Below are positions 9,408 through 17,405 of a DNA stretch of 64,000 nt, one piece after another. The DNA comes from Pantoea latae (GTDB lineage Bacteria > Pseudomonadota > Gammaproteobacteria > Enterobacterales > Enterobacteriaceae), in contig NZ_MWUE01000033.1 of the NCBI RefSeq assembly GCF_002077695.1, positions 1 through 64,000 of the forward strand, written 5' to 3'. The stretch's first letter is position 1. The number at the start of each line of letters is the position of its first letter. Below the pieces are notes generated by a model. That model searched no databases and was not told where the DNA came from. It was given only the letters and a program-made list of their open reading frames with translations. A program made the position numbers and the translations under genes.

Positions 9408-9431
9408 GGATGTACAGACGTCTAGATGTAG
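9408..9431 (+). promoter_or_regulatory. Tandem MetJ-type boxes
   Basis: A perfect consensus met box, AGACGTCT, lies at 9416-9423. It is followed directly by AGATGTAG (9424-9431, 5 of 8 matches) and preceded by GGATGTAC (9408-9415, 4 of 8). Head-to-tail 8-base boxes are how MetJ binds. They end 37 bases before the MetQ-like lipoprotein start and overlap a plausible -10 region. Confidence 0.65.
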
Positions 9432-9468
9432 ATTATAGTGCGTTCCCTACGACAAAAGGGATCGGGTT

Positions 9469-10269
9469 ATGAACAAAAAAGTGCTTTCTCTTCTGCTGGC
9501 GGCCTCTGTGACGCTGCTCAGCGCCTGTAATAAAGACGACGACAGCAAAATCAAAGTCGCGATCAACACCGGACCAGACCAGACCTTATGGGACACCGTC
9601 AAACAGGTGGCGCATGATAAATATCATCTGGATGTCGAGGTCGTGGCCTTCAACGATTATGTGCAGCCGAACGAAGCGCTGTTTAATAAAGATGTCGACG
9701 CCAACGCCTTCCAGAGCCTGCCCTATCTGGAGATGCAGTCTAAAGAGCGCGGCTACCATTTCGCCGTGATCACCAACACCTTCGTCTTCCCGATTGCCGG
9801 CTACTCGCGCAAGATCAAGTCGCTGGACGCGCTGCCGGACGGCGCCACCATTACCATCTCCAACGAAGCCACCACGCTGGGCCGCAGCCTGCTGCTGCTG
9901 CAGGCGCAGGGGCTGATCAAGGTGAAACCGGAAGCGGGCCTGCTGCCGACCACGCTGGATATCACCGCCAACCCGAAAAACCTGAAGTTTGTCGAGGTGG
10001 ACACGCCGCAGCTGGCGCGCACGCTGGATGACCCGCAGGTTTACGTTTCGATTATCAACAATAATTTCGCCGCGCTGGCGAATCTTTCCGCCTCACGTGA
10101 CGGCATGTTTATGGAGGGCAAAGCATCGCCCTACGTTAACGCCATCGTCGCGCGCGAAGATAATAAAGAGAGCCCGAATATTCAGAAGCTGAAAGAGGCC
10201 TTCCGCTCGCAGGAAGTGCTGGATAAAGCCAATGAAATTTATAAAGGCGATATTATCAAAGGCTGGTAA
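9469..10269 (+). CDS. MetQ/NlpA family substrate-binding lipoprotein
   Basis: The 266-residue protein starts with a lipoprotein signal whose lipobox is LLSAC (Cys20). The mature part is a NlpA/MetQ-type periplasmic binding protein with NTFVFPIAGYSRKIKS and SPYVNAIVAREDNK blocks typical of methionine-binding proteins. Lipidation would anchor it at a membrane facing the periplasm. No metN or metI gene is adjacent, so it either feeds a distant MetNI transporter or is an NlpA-like stand-alone copy. MetJ-type boxes just upstream support a methionine role. A hairpin follows at 10282. Confidence 0.85.
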   Translation: MNKKVLSLLLAASVTLLSACNKDDDSKIKVAINTGPDQTLWDTVKQVAHDKYHLDVEVVAFNDYVQPNEALFNKDVDANAFQSLPYLEMQSKERGYHFAVITNTFVFPIAGYSRKIKSLDALPDGATITISNEATTLGRSLLLLQAQGLIKVKPEAGLLPTTLDITANPKNLKFVEVDTPQLARTLDDPQVYVSIINNNFAALANLSASRDGMFMEGKASPYVNAIVAREDNKESPNIQKLKEAFRSQEVLDKANEIYKGDIIKGW

Positions 10270-10281
10270 CGCCCTCTTTGA

Positions 10282-10305
10282 CGCCTCCGCCGTTGCGCGG
10301 AGGCG
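10282..10305 (+). terminator. Terminator-like hairpin after the MetQ-like gene
   Basis: Nine perfect GC-rich base pairs (10282-10290 with 10297-10305) enclose a 6-base loop 12 bases after the stop, followed by a short pyrimidine tract. Confidence 0.5.
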
Positions 10306-10524
10306 CTTCTCCCCTACGCTGGCGAGGTCATGACAAACGCCGCCAGAATGTAATCAAATGAAAATATCCTCCTTTAACCTTCATTAAGTTATCTGGCTTT
10401 ATTTCTATAACATCCCATTAGCAATTAAAGCTAAAACGCATAACAACATCTGCTGTTTATTACGCTTGTCGCCATCAATATTTGATCGGCTAACCGTGCG
10501 TTATTTCCCTTAAGGAGTCAGCTT

Positions 10525-10854
10525 ATGAAAGAGTTAGTGCAGGATGTGTTATCTATCTTTTCTCCGCAGAGCGTGAATCCTGTTTTAATTCGCGCGGGCC
10601 TCTCACAGCGCGAGATCGCCTCTATTCAGCCCTTCGGCACCACCTCAGTGAGCTGGGCGACCTCGATGGAAGAGCTAAACGCGGCCTGCGCGCAGAAGGC
10701 GCGCGAGGCAGGCGCCGTGGGCTATCACATCACCGACGTGGAGTCTCACAAGCCGGGCAGCGATGGCCAGCCGCTGCTGGCCGCCAAAGCGACGCTGTAC
10801 AACATCCCGGATGAGAGCGGCAACGATCAGCTTACCGCCGGTTTTATTCTGTAA
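10525..10854 (+). CDS. Small DUF1471-like protein
   Basis: This is a 109-residue protein with a strong AAGGAG ribosome site. Its middle part (about 35-95; SIQPFG, a helix rich in Ala and Glu, then GAVGYHITDVES and AKATLYNI) resembles the DUF1471/YdgH-BhsA-McbA fold of small enterobacterial stress proteins. Unlike those it shows no N-terminal signal peptide, so it would stay in the cytoplasm or the match is only distant. It is monocistronic with a good terminator at 10865. Function is not known. Confidence 0.55.
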   Translation: MKELVQDVLSIFSPQSVNPVLIRAGLSQREIASIQPFGTTSVSWATSMEELNAACAQKAREAGAVGYHITDVESHKPGSDGQPLLAAKATLYNIPDESGNDQLTAGFIL

Positions 10855-10864
10855 AGACGCAGAG

Positions 10865-10899
10865 GCCGACAGCGACGGAAATCGCCTGTCGGCTTTATT
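10865..10899 (+). terminator. Rho-independent terminator
   Basis: An 8-bp GC-rich stem (10865-10872 with 10886-10893) is followed by TTTATT, 10 bases after the DUF1471-like stop codon. Confidence 0.65.
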
Positions 10900-11348
10900 G
10901 TGACAACGTCACATAAAATCGGGTCTGTCAGGCCTTGTCAGGTAGGATGCTGATGAAGTGTTAATGTTTCAATTAAAAGTATGTTGTAACTATGACGCAT
11001 TACAGCATTTATCCTGATGCGCCATTTAGCAACATAATACACTTTGAGTTAAATCAATATCAGCGTTAATCGCCATTGAAACACCAACAGGCAGATGCTA
11101 TAACTGCGCCGTGTCTGTTACTGGAGAACAATCCGTCCACCGATGAGAAGCAACAGCGTGGATGTCTTGTGTAAATTATGCGCAAAGCTCTGACTCGTCA
11201 TTTATTAATTACCTGCCCTCTTCCTGTCTGGAATATCGCTGACCAGCACTGGCGCAGCGCCCTGTAGCCCCGCCTCCTGAACGTTTGAAAAAAGCACCTT
11301 GCGCCAGTCTGGTGCAGGTCGGTTAGGTTGTGGCATCAGGAGCACGTT
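10900..11348. other. Intergenic region upstream of mdtJI
   Basis: About 450 bases without a supported gene. The stretch 10960-11060 is AT-rich and likely includes the mdtJI promoter. I see no palindrome or riboswitch-like structure I could defend. Confidence 0.4.
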
Positions 11349-11699
11349 ATGTTTGCCTGGGTTTTATTATTACTCGCTATTTTTAGCGAAATTATTGGCA
11401 CGCTGGCAATGAAATGGTCCAGCGTTGATGAGAGCGCGACGGGATACTGGATCATGCTGGTGATGATCGCCTGTTCCTATATTTTCCTGAGTTTCGCCGT
11501 GAAGAAGATTGCGCTGGGCGTCGCCTACGCCCTGTGGGAAGGTATCGGTATTTTAATTATCACGCTGTTTAGCGTGCAGCTGTTCGGCGAACCCTTGTCG
11601 CCGATGAAAATCGCCGGACTGTCGACGCTGGTGATCGGCATTATGCTGATTAAAACCGGCACCCGGCAGAAAAAGGAGGCGCAGCATGTCCGCAGCTGA
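11349..11699 (+). CDS. mdtJ: Spermidine export protein MdtJ (SMR family)
   Basis: The 116-residue, four-helix membrane protein is close to E. coli MdtJ, including the block SYIFLSFAVKKIALGVAYA and the glutamate in the first helix (IFSEIIGTLAMKW). MdtJ and MdtI act together as a small multidrug resistance heterodimer exporting spermidine. The start is the ATG at 11349, behind AGGAG, rather than an upstream in-frame codon. It overlaps mdtI by 14 bases, as expected for an obligate pair. Confidence 0.95.
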   Translation: MFAWVLLLLAIFSEIIGTLAMKWSSVDESATGYWIMLVMIACSYIFLSFAVKKIALGVAYALWEGIGILIITLFSVQLFGEPLSPMKIAGLSTLVIGIMLIKTGTRQKKEAQHVRS

Positions 11700-12015
11700 A
11701 ATCTCCCATTTGCTCTGGCTGGGTCTGGCGATTTTGCTGGAGATCGCCGCCAACATCTTCCTGAAATATTCCGACGGCTTTAAGAGGCCGTTAATGGGCA
11801 TCGCTTCGCTGGCGTCGGTGCTGCTGGCGTTTAGCGCCCTGTCGCAGGCGGTAAAAGGCATTGACCTCTCGGTCGCCTATGCGCTGTGGGGCGGATTCGG
11901 CATCGCCGCGACGGTCGCCGCAGGCTGGGTGCTGTTTGGCCAGCGGCTCAACGCCCGAGGCTGGGCGGGACTGAGCCTGCTGCTGGCGGGCATGATCCTG
12001 ATTAAGCTGGCGTAA
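11686..12015 (+). CDS. mdtI: Spermidine export protein MdtI (SMR family)
   Basis: At 109 residues it matches the length of E. coli MdtI, with the characteristic LEIAANIFLKYSDGFKR first-helix region and QAVKGIDLSVAYALWGGFG. It has four predicted membrane helices and the SMR glutamate in helix 1. It is the partner subunit of MdtJ in spermidine export, and the reading frames overlap. A LysR-type regulator converges 24 bases downstream. Confidence 0.95.
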   Translation: MSAAEISHLLWLGLAILLEIAANIFLKYSDGFKRPLMGIASLASVLLAFSALSQAVKGIDLSVAYALWGGFGIAATVAAGWVLFGQRLNARGWAGLSLLLAGMILIKLA

Positions 12016-12039
12016 GTGCCGCTGAGCGCCGGCCGACGC

Positions 12040-12945
12040 TCAGGGATCGACCCGCGCGGGAAACATCTCCTGCAGCCAGCTAATAAATACCCGCAGCCGC
12101 TGCGTAACGTAGCGGTTTTGCGGGTAGACCACGTGGAACGGATAGCGCGCCGGCCGCCACGGCACCAGGATCTCCACCAGTTCGCCGCGACGAAGATAGG
12201 GTTCGGTGGCGTAGGTAAAGGTCTGTACTATCCCCAGCCCCGCCAGCGCCGCCGCCAGATGCGCGTTGCTTTCGTTCACCCCGACGCGATACTCCGCCTT
12301 AATTTCACTTTTTTCCCCCTCGCGCTCAAAGCGAAAAGGAAACGCGCGCCCGGTTTGCGGCGAAAGATAGCTGATCAGCCGATGGCCGTTTTTTAGCTCA
12401 TCAGGATAGGCGGGCACGCCATAGTGTTTGAGATAGCCGGGCGTCGCGCAGGTGATCAGGGTCGCATAGCCGATATGCCGGGCAATCAGCGACGAGTCGT
12501 TGAGCGGGCCGCCGCGTATCACGCAGTCTACGTTGTCACTAATCAGATCGACGGCGCGGTCCGCCACGCCGAGATCGAGGCGAATATCGGGATAGCGCGC
12601 GATGAAATCGGGCAGCGCCGGGATCAGCACGTCGCTGGCGGTCGAGCCGCCGACGTCAATGCGCAGTGTGCCGTGAGGCTTGCCGCGCGCCGCGTTAAAG
12701 GAGGCGTCGATATCCTCCAGATCGCGCAGGATGCGCTGCGTTTTCTCATAGTAGGCCTGCCCTTCCGGGGTCACCGTGACGCGGCGCGTGGTGCGCTGCA
12801 GCAGGCGAATGCCCAGATGCGCCTCCAGATCCTGCACCAGTTTGCTGAGCGTGGCGTTCGGCATATCGAGCGAATCCGCCGCGCGGGTAAAGTTGCCTGC
12901 CTCTACCACGCGAGCAAAGGCGCGAATGGCCATCAGCTGATCCAC
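12040..12945 (-). CDS. LysR family transcriptional regulator
   Basis: The 301-residue LysR protein has an N-terminal winged helix (about 1-60, FTRAADSLDMPNATLSKLVQDLE) and a substrate-binding effector domain. I take the GTG at 12943-12945 as start because GGAGAG sits upstream at proper distance and the family begins with DQLMAIRAF; the open frame extending further upstream is not coding. It diverges from the SDR gene at 13093, which it probably regulates through the 147-base gap. The effector is unknown. Confidence 0.85.
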   Translation of the reverse strand: MDQLMAIRAFARVVEAGNFTRAADSLDMPNATLSKLVQDLEAHLGIRLLQRTTRRVTVTPEGQAYYEKTQRILRDLEDIDASFNAARGKPHGTLRIDVGGSTASDVLIPALPDFIARYPDIRLDLGVADRAVDLISDNVDCVIRGGPLNDSSLIARHIGYATLITCATPGYLKHYGVPAYPDELKNGHRLISYLSPQTGRAFPFRFEREGEKSEIKAEYRVGVNESNAHLAAALAGLGIVQTFTYATEPYLRRGELVEILVPWRPARYPFHVVYPQNRYVTQRLRVFISWLQEMFPARVDP

Positions 12946-13092
12946 CGTTTTCTCTCCTACCAGATTATCCACACACAGGAATAGTGATTTCCATTTTACA
13001 GGATTTTTCGGTAAATGCGGACAGGATAGAGTCTCTTCACGCGCTGCAGCACACCGTTGCAGCTTTACTGACGCAACTGAGAGGAAAAAAAC

Positions 13093-13842
13093 ATGACCAC
13101 GACGCTTCATGGCAAAATCGCACTGGTTACCGGCGGCACCAGCGGTATCGGCCTGGCATCGGCGCAGCAGCTCGCCGCACAGGGGGCGCGCGTCTTTATT
13201 ACCGGCCGCCGCCAGGATGCGCTGGACGACGCCGTCGCGCTGATTGGCTCCGCCGCAACCGCCATCCGCGCCGACGCCTCGGTGCTGGCCGATCTCGACA
13301 AGGTGTACGCGGAGATTGCGCGCAGCGCCGGTCATCTCGACATCCTGTTCGCCAACGCCGGCGGCGGCGATATGCAGCCGCTGGGCGCCATTAGCGAAGA
13401 GCATTTCGACCGCATTTTCGCCACCAACGTGCGCGGCGTGCTTTTTACCGTGCAGAAGGCGCTGCCGCTGCTGGTTGACGGCGCGTCGGTGATCTTAACC
13501 TCATCCACCACCTCGGTGCAGGGCACCGCCGGGTTTAGCGTCTACAGCGCCAGCAAGGCGGCGGTGCGCAACTTCGCCCGCTCGTGGGCGCTCGATTTGA
13601 AGGAGCGCGCCATCCGCGTGAACGTGGTCAGCCCCGGACCGATCCGCACGCCAGGCTTGGGTGAGCTGGTGGACGAAGCGAGCCGTCAGGGTCTGTTTGA
13701 CGCGCTGGCGTCACAGGTGCCGCTGGGGCGTCTGGGCGAACCCGAAGAGATCGGCAAAGTCGTCGCCTTCCTCGCCTCTGACGCCGCCAGCTTTATCAAC
13801 GCCGCAGAACTCTTTGTCGATGGCGGTATGGCGCAGGTTTAA
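13093..13842 (+). CDS. SDR family oxidoreductase
   Basis: This 249-residue classical short-chain dehydrogenase/reductase has the TGGTSGIG cofactor loop (about 12-19), NAG in FANAGGGD, catalytic serine in LTSSTTS and the YSASK catalytic Tyr-Lys motif. The C-terminal FVDGGMAQV is typical. An arginine-rich segment after the second strand (ITGRRQD) suggests NADP(H). GAGAGGAAAAAAAC precedes the ATG. It is divergent from a LysR gene, a common SDR/LysR pair in enterobacteria. The substrate cannot be inferred. Confidence 0.88.
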   Translation: MTTTLHGKIALVTGGTSGIGLASAQQLAAQGARVFITGRRQDALDDAVALIGSAATAIRADASVLADLDKVYAEIARSAGHLDILFANAGGGDMQPLGAISEEHFDRIFATNVRGVLFTVQKALPLLVDGASVILTSSTTSVQGTAGFSVYSASKAAVRNFARSWALDLKERAIRVNVVSPGPIRTPGLGELVDEASRQGLFDALASQVPLGRLGEPEEIGKVVAFLASDAASFINAAELFVDGGMAQV

Positions 13843-13908
13843 CGAGAATGGCCCTGCAGAATGGTTGCTGCGGGGCTATGATATTTACGGAAGTTGTACA
13901 AGAGAGAG

Positions 13909-13922
13909 TGTATAGCTATACA
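13909..13922 (+). promoter_or_regulatory. Perfect 14-bp palindrome overlapping a candidate promoter
   Basis: A perfect palindrome reads TGTATAG followed by its complement. TTGTAC at 13894-13899 and TATACA at 13917-13922 form a possible -35/-10 pair with 17-bp spacing, so the palindrome would cover the -10. It lies 180 bases upstream of ycgZ. In E. coli the ycgZ operon is repressed by BluR; no bluR gene is in this window. Confidence 0.5.
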
Positions 13923-14101
13923 GGTATTTCTGGCTGGTGCAGGCCCAGATACAAAGGCTTAGCGGGAAAATTCTCATATGGGAGCACTTTTTGCAAAAAC
14001 GTTAATGCAATTTTTTTGCATATTTCTGTACACGTTCTCTTTCGATGTACAACTTGTCAATTTTTGACTGATCATCGTTTAACTCATTTCGGGGTAAAAT
14101 T

Positions 14102-14341
14102 ATGCGTCAGAGCAGCAGCCTTCTCTCTTCTTCTGAAGATATCGCACGTTACTTCCGCGAAGCCAGCCTGCCTTCACAGCAGGAAACGCTGGGCCAGATC
14201 GTGGTTGAGCTTCTCCGCGCAGGTAAAAATGTTAACCGCAAAGGTATCTGCACTAAGCTGGTAAGACGACTGGAAGTCGCCTCAACTGCTGAAGAAGAGA
14301 AACATTTTCAACAGCTGATCGGCTTGCTGCTGGGCCGTTAA
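14102..14341 (+). CDS. ycgZ: YcgZ, small RcsB-pathway connector
   Basis: The 79-residue protein resembles E. coli YcgZ across its length, including ARYFREASLPSQQETLGQIV and the RKGICTKLVRRLE segment. YcgZ-type small proteins act through the Rcs phosphorelay in E. coli, affecting colanic acid and curli in response to blue light and cold. GGGG lies before the ATG. An ariR-like gene follows 165 bases later. In E. coli the block is next to bluR-bluF; here bluF is 4.5 kb away and bluR is missing. Confidence 0.85.
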   Translation: MRQSSSLLSSSEDIARYFREASLPSQQETLGQIVVELLRAGKNVNRKGICTKLVRRLEVASTAEEEKHFQQLIGLLLGR

Positions 14342-14506
14342 TACCCGATTTTGATTTCCGTTTTTGTGGCACGGCCTTAAGCTTCACGCAGGTTTTCGCC
14401 GGCTCCGTGCCGGCCCCAGCCAGGTGCGCTGGTTCTCTCTGTAGTCAACCGCACCTCAATCCTGCCCCGATGTCAGGGGCGTGCAGCGGGACACAGAGTA
14501 AATGAT

Positions 14507-14800
14507 ATGTATAAAAGCAATGACGAAAGATTGACCGACATTCTGATTGGCGAAGCGATGCTCTCGCTGCTCCAGTCAGGTAAAGCCGTTTCCAGCCGGG
14601 CGCTGATGGACGCACTGCAGCGCATGGCGGAACAGGAAGAAGATGAAGATCGCCAGCAGGGACTGCTGCGCGCCATTAATGAAGTGCAACAGAATCTTAA
14701 TGTCCAGACCGGACAGACGCGCGTGACGCTGCGCGATCGACATAATGGCGAACATCATTTCAAGGGCGAGCCTGTTCCCGGCGACAAACGCAAACACTGA
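14507..14800 (+). CDS. AriR/YmgA-like small regulatory protein
   Basis: This 97-residue, mostly helical protein (SNDERLTDILIGEAMLSLL, QSGKAVSSRALMDALQRM) fits the YmgA/AriR (YmgB) family, whose members are small dimeric proteins affecting biofilm and acid resistance through RcsB in E. coli. It follows ycgZ as in the E. coli ycgZ-ymgA-ariR order. The C-terminal 25 residues are charged and longer than in E. coli members, so I cannot say which of YmgA or AriR is the orthologue. Confidence 0.7.
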   Translation: MYKSNDERLTDILIGEAMLSLLQSGKAVSSRALMDALQRMAEQEEDEDRQQGLLRAINEVQQNLNVQTGQTRVTLRDRHNGEHHFKGEPVPGDKRKH

Positions 14801-14825
14801 TCGCCATTTCCCTAAGGAACGTGCT

Positions 14826-15359
14826 ATGCATATTGCCTGTCTCGGTTGGGGCTCGCTAATCTGGAAACCGGGCGATCTGCCGGTTGAGGGAAACTGGCAT
14901 CAGGATGGCCCCACCCTTCCCATCGAATTCTCACGCACCAGCGACGGCGGCGAACTGGCGACCGCGCTCTGCATCAACGCGCCGCCAGTGCCGGTGCTCT
15001 GGGCGCGGCTGGCGACCCAGGAGCTGGGACAGGCCTGCATTCAGCTGCGTGAGCGAGAAGGCATTCCCGACGAGCGCGTCGATGGCGTCGGCATTCTCAC
15101 CGTCACCCCGCACTCGCCGGGCATACTGGCCGACTGGGCCCGTCAGCGCCAGCTTGACGCGCTGATCTGGACCGCGCTGCCGCCAAAATTCGGCAGCGTC
15201 GAAGGGCTTATCCCCACGCTAGCGCAGGCGATAGCCCATCTGGAACAGCTCACGGGCGAGGCCTCCGCCCACGCCCGCGACTATATCCGGCAGGTGCCTG
15301 CGCAAATCGACACACCCTACCGGCGCGCCATCACGGCTCAGCTGGGGCTGGATCAATAA
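14826..15359 (+). CDS. Uncharacterised protein with a LGWGSLIW motif
   Basis: The 177-residue protein begins IACLGWGSLIWKPGDLPV, resembling the (Y/W)GSL substrate loop near the N-terminus of gamma-glutamylcyclotransferase-fold proteins, and goes on with DGPTLPIEFSRTS. Whether the catalytic glutamate of that fold is present I cannot tell. The start is the ATG at 14826 behind AAGGAA, not the upstream in-frame codon that would overlap the AriR-like gene. Its 3' end overlaps the convergent UV endonuclease gene by 29 bases. Function unknown. Confidence 0.6.
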   Translation: MHIACLGWGSLIWKPGDLPVEGNWHQDGPTLPIEFSRTSDGGELATALCINAPPVPVLWARLATQELGQACIQLREREGIPDERVDGVGILTVTPHSPGILADWARQRQLDALIWTALPPKFGSVEGLIPTLAQAIAHLEQLTGEASAHARDYIRQVPAQIDTPYRRAITAQLGLDQ

Positions 15360-16317
15360 CCGCCTCTGCCAGCGCATAATCATAAAGGCGCTGGCTGGCC
15401 AGGTTCTTCATCTTCACCTCGCACATAATATCGAAGGCGCTGAATGAGAGCGCCCAGTCGTTCAGCGTGGCGTTGAAATAGTAATCGGAGTGGGCGCGCA
15501 GTTTGGTTTTTGCCACGCCGAGGCTGTTCTGATCGGGGTAGCCCTTTTCCGGTATCAATCCTTCCTGAGAAATCGAGTAGTGCAGCACCGGCTGGACGCC
15601 GCGCCAGGAGTCGAGGATCGCGGCGATGCGCGTGTCGTCGGGCTGAATAAAGGCGTTCTCTTTCACCCAGTGGTGATGAATATCCAGCACGATGGGGCAG
15701 AGCTTTTGCGCCTGCAGCACATCATCCAGCGAACAGGAGATCTCGTCGTTTTCCACCGTCAGCATCCTGCGTGCCTCCGGCGTGAGCCGCCCGAACGCCT
15801 GGCGAAACCCATCAAATCCCCCTTTGCCATTCATATGAATATTGATTTTGAAGTCTTGAAAACTTTTGCCGTAGCCCATCAGCACGGCGCAGAGCGCATG
15901 GTATTCCACATCCTCAATTGCCCGCTGCACCACGTCGGGATTATCGGAGGCCAGCACCGAATATTGTCCCGGATGGAATGAGAGGCGAATATTGTGCTGA
16001 CGCGCCAGCGCGCCGCAGTGCGCAAACAGCGGATAGAGTTCCGGCAGAAATTCGTTATAGAGCGGCGTGGCTTCGGGCACGGTATAGAGCGGCAGCAGAT
16101 CGCTGCCGATACGCATCATGCGCAGCGTCTCCGGCTGGTTCGCCAGCACCTCCAGCAGACCCGCCAGGTTAGTCAGGTTCAGACGCGCCAGAGAGGCGAT
16201 CAGGGTAATCTGCTCTGCCCGCTTCAGGCTCAGAAAGCGCGTGCGGGTGGTGCTTTTAAACGGGAAATGTTGCTTGCCGTCTCCATCCAGATATTTACAT
16301 GCGAAGCCTAATTTCAT
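15331..16317 (-). CDS. uvsE: UV-damage endonuclease UvsE/UvdE
   Basis: At 328 residues with a TIM-barrel signature, it has KLGFACKYL at the start, MRIGSDLLPL, the metal-binding RLSFHPGQYSVLASDNP segment, INIHMNGKGG, LTVENDE and VLDIHHHW. These are UVDE hallmarks: metal ligands Glu, His and Asp in a barrel that nicks 5' of UV photoproducts, starting an excision path independent of UvrABC. The start is the ATG at 16317 behind GGGGGAAAT. UVDE is uncommon in enterobacteria, which suggests acquisition. It lies close to a blue-light receptor gene. Confidence 0.9.
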   Translation of the reverse strand: MKLGFACKYLDGDGKQHFPFKSTTRTRFLSLKRAEQITLIASLARLNLTNLAGLLEVLANQPETLRMMRIGSDLLPLYTVPEATPLYNEFLPELYPLFAHCGALARQHNIRLSFHPGQYSVLASDNPDVVQRAIEDVEYHALCAVLMGYGKSFQDFKINIHMNGKGGFDGFRQAFGRLTPEARRMLTVENDEISCSLDDVLQAQKLCPIVLDIHHHWVKENAFIQPDDTRIAAILDSWRGVQPVLHYSISQEGLIPEKGYPDQNSLGVAKTKLRAHSDYYFNATLNDWALSFSAFDIMCEVKMKNLASQRLYDYALAEAVIDPAPAEP

Positions 16318-16384
16318 ATTTCCCCCTGTTAAACACAAACAGTAAGTTTAACAGTTATTTGAAAACCGGCCGGAGAGGGAAGCG

Positions 16385-16408
16385 AACGCCTGCGCCAGCG
16401 CGCAGGCG
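16385..16408. terminator. Hairpin after the DMT transporter pair
   Basis: A 10-bp perfect GC-rich stem (16385-16394 with 16399-16408) with a 4-base loop lies just past the stop codon at 16415 of the minus-strand DMT genes. There is no clear U-run. Confidence 0.4.
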
Positions 16409-16414
16409 TGACGA

Positions 16415-16873
16415 TCAGCGCGACGCGCGCGCGGGCTTATTGCTGCTGTAGATAAAGAACAGCGCAATCGCCAGACAGACCACCGCCGCCAGACGGCTCG
16501 GCGAAAAGGCGATCGCCGCATTGCCCAGCCAGCCGAAGTTGTCGATCAGCATGCTCATCGCCAGCTGGCCGAAGATCACCGCCACCGTGGCCACCGCCGT
16601 GCCGATGCGCTGCACCGCCAGCACCATGATAACGATATAGGGCACGCCGCACAGCGCGCCGAGCAGCTGCCACTTCGGCACGTCCAGCAGGCTGTGCGGC
16701 TGAGGCGGCGCAAAAAAGAAGATCAGCAGCGCGGTCACCACCGCGCCGAGCGCGAAGGTCAGAAAGGCGCAGCGGAAGACCCCGACTTTCGCCCCAAGCT
16801 GGCCGTTGATCGCCGCCTGAATGCTCAACAGCGCGCCGCCCAATACCGCCAGACAAATCATGAAAATAGTCAT
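16415..16873 (-). CDS. DMT family transporter subunit (DUF606/YdcZ-like)
   Basis: This 152-residue membrane protein of about five helices belongs to the DUF606/YdcZ half-size DMT family (IQAAINGQLGAKVG near the N-terminus and a glycine-rich last third). Half-size members often occur in pairs that assemble into one transporter. The partner gene ends two bases upstream, and both are transcribed away from a LysR gene at 17406. The substrate is unknown. Confidence 0.78.
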   Translation of the reverse strand: MTIFMICLAVLGGALLSIQAAINGQLGAKVGVFRCAFLTFALGAVVTALLIFFFAPPQPHSLLDVPKWQLLGALCGVPYIVIMVLAVQRIGTAVATVAVIFGQLAMSMLIDNFGWLGNAAIAFSPSRLAAVVCLAIALFFIYSSNKPARASR

Positions 16874-16874
16874 A

Positions 16875-17309
16875 TTACCCCTTAGCTACCAGCGCCAGCG
16901 CGATGATGATAAATAGCAGCGCGATAATGCGTTTGCCGTCGATTCTGCGATGCGGTGTCCCCAGCAGGCCAAAGTGATCAATCACCAGGCTTTTGAACAC
17001 CTGGCCGGCCAGAATGCCGATCATCGTCATGGCGATGCCGATTACCGGCGTCGCCAGCGTCAGGATCACCACGTAGCCCGGGCCTAAAATGCCGCCCAGC
17101 AGCTGCCAGCCTGGCTGCGCGAAAAACGACGGGCTGTTACGCGGGCTGAAAAACAGCATCAGCAAAAAGGTAAGCGCCGCGCCAACGCCGAAAATGCTGA
17201 AGGTCGCCCAGAGATCCCCAACCTGCTGACCCAGCGGCCCAAGCAGCCCCGCCTCGACCGACAGCCCCATGCCGCCAGCGATAACCAGAAAAATAAAAAT
17301 CAGTTGCAT
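16875..17309 (-). CDS. DMT family transporter subunit (DUF606/YdcZ-like), partner
   Basis: A 144-residue, four- to five-helix DUF606-type protein, first in the pair. The start is the ATG at 17309 (MQLIFIFLV) behind AGGAAACGG; an upstream in-frame codon would overlap the promoter. The sequence differs clearly from its neighbour, which fits a heteromeric pair with opposite topology. Divergent from the LysR gene 96 bases away. Confidence 0.78.
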   Translation of the reverse strand: MQLIFIFLVIAGGMGLSVEAGLLGPLGQQVGDLWATFSIFGVGAALTFLLMLFFSPRNSPSFFAQPGWQLLGGILGPGYVVILTLATPVIGIAMTMIGILAGQVFKSLVIDHFGLLGTPHRRIDGKRIIALLFIIIALALVAKG

Positions 17310-17405
17310 ATCCGTTTCCTTTAAATCGAAGCGGAACAGCATAATGGAGTCGATTAAGATGAAAAACGCTATAGTGTGGCAAACACCTTTGCAGGATTTG
17401 CATTA

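Noticed and set aside
12946..13404. N-terminal extension of the LysR frame upstream of 12945
   Set aside because: It would overlap the divergent SDR gene, and the family start and ribosome site fit the GTG at 12945.
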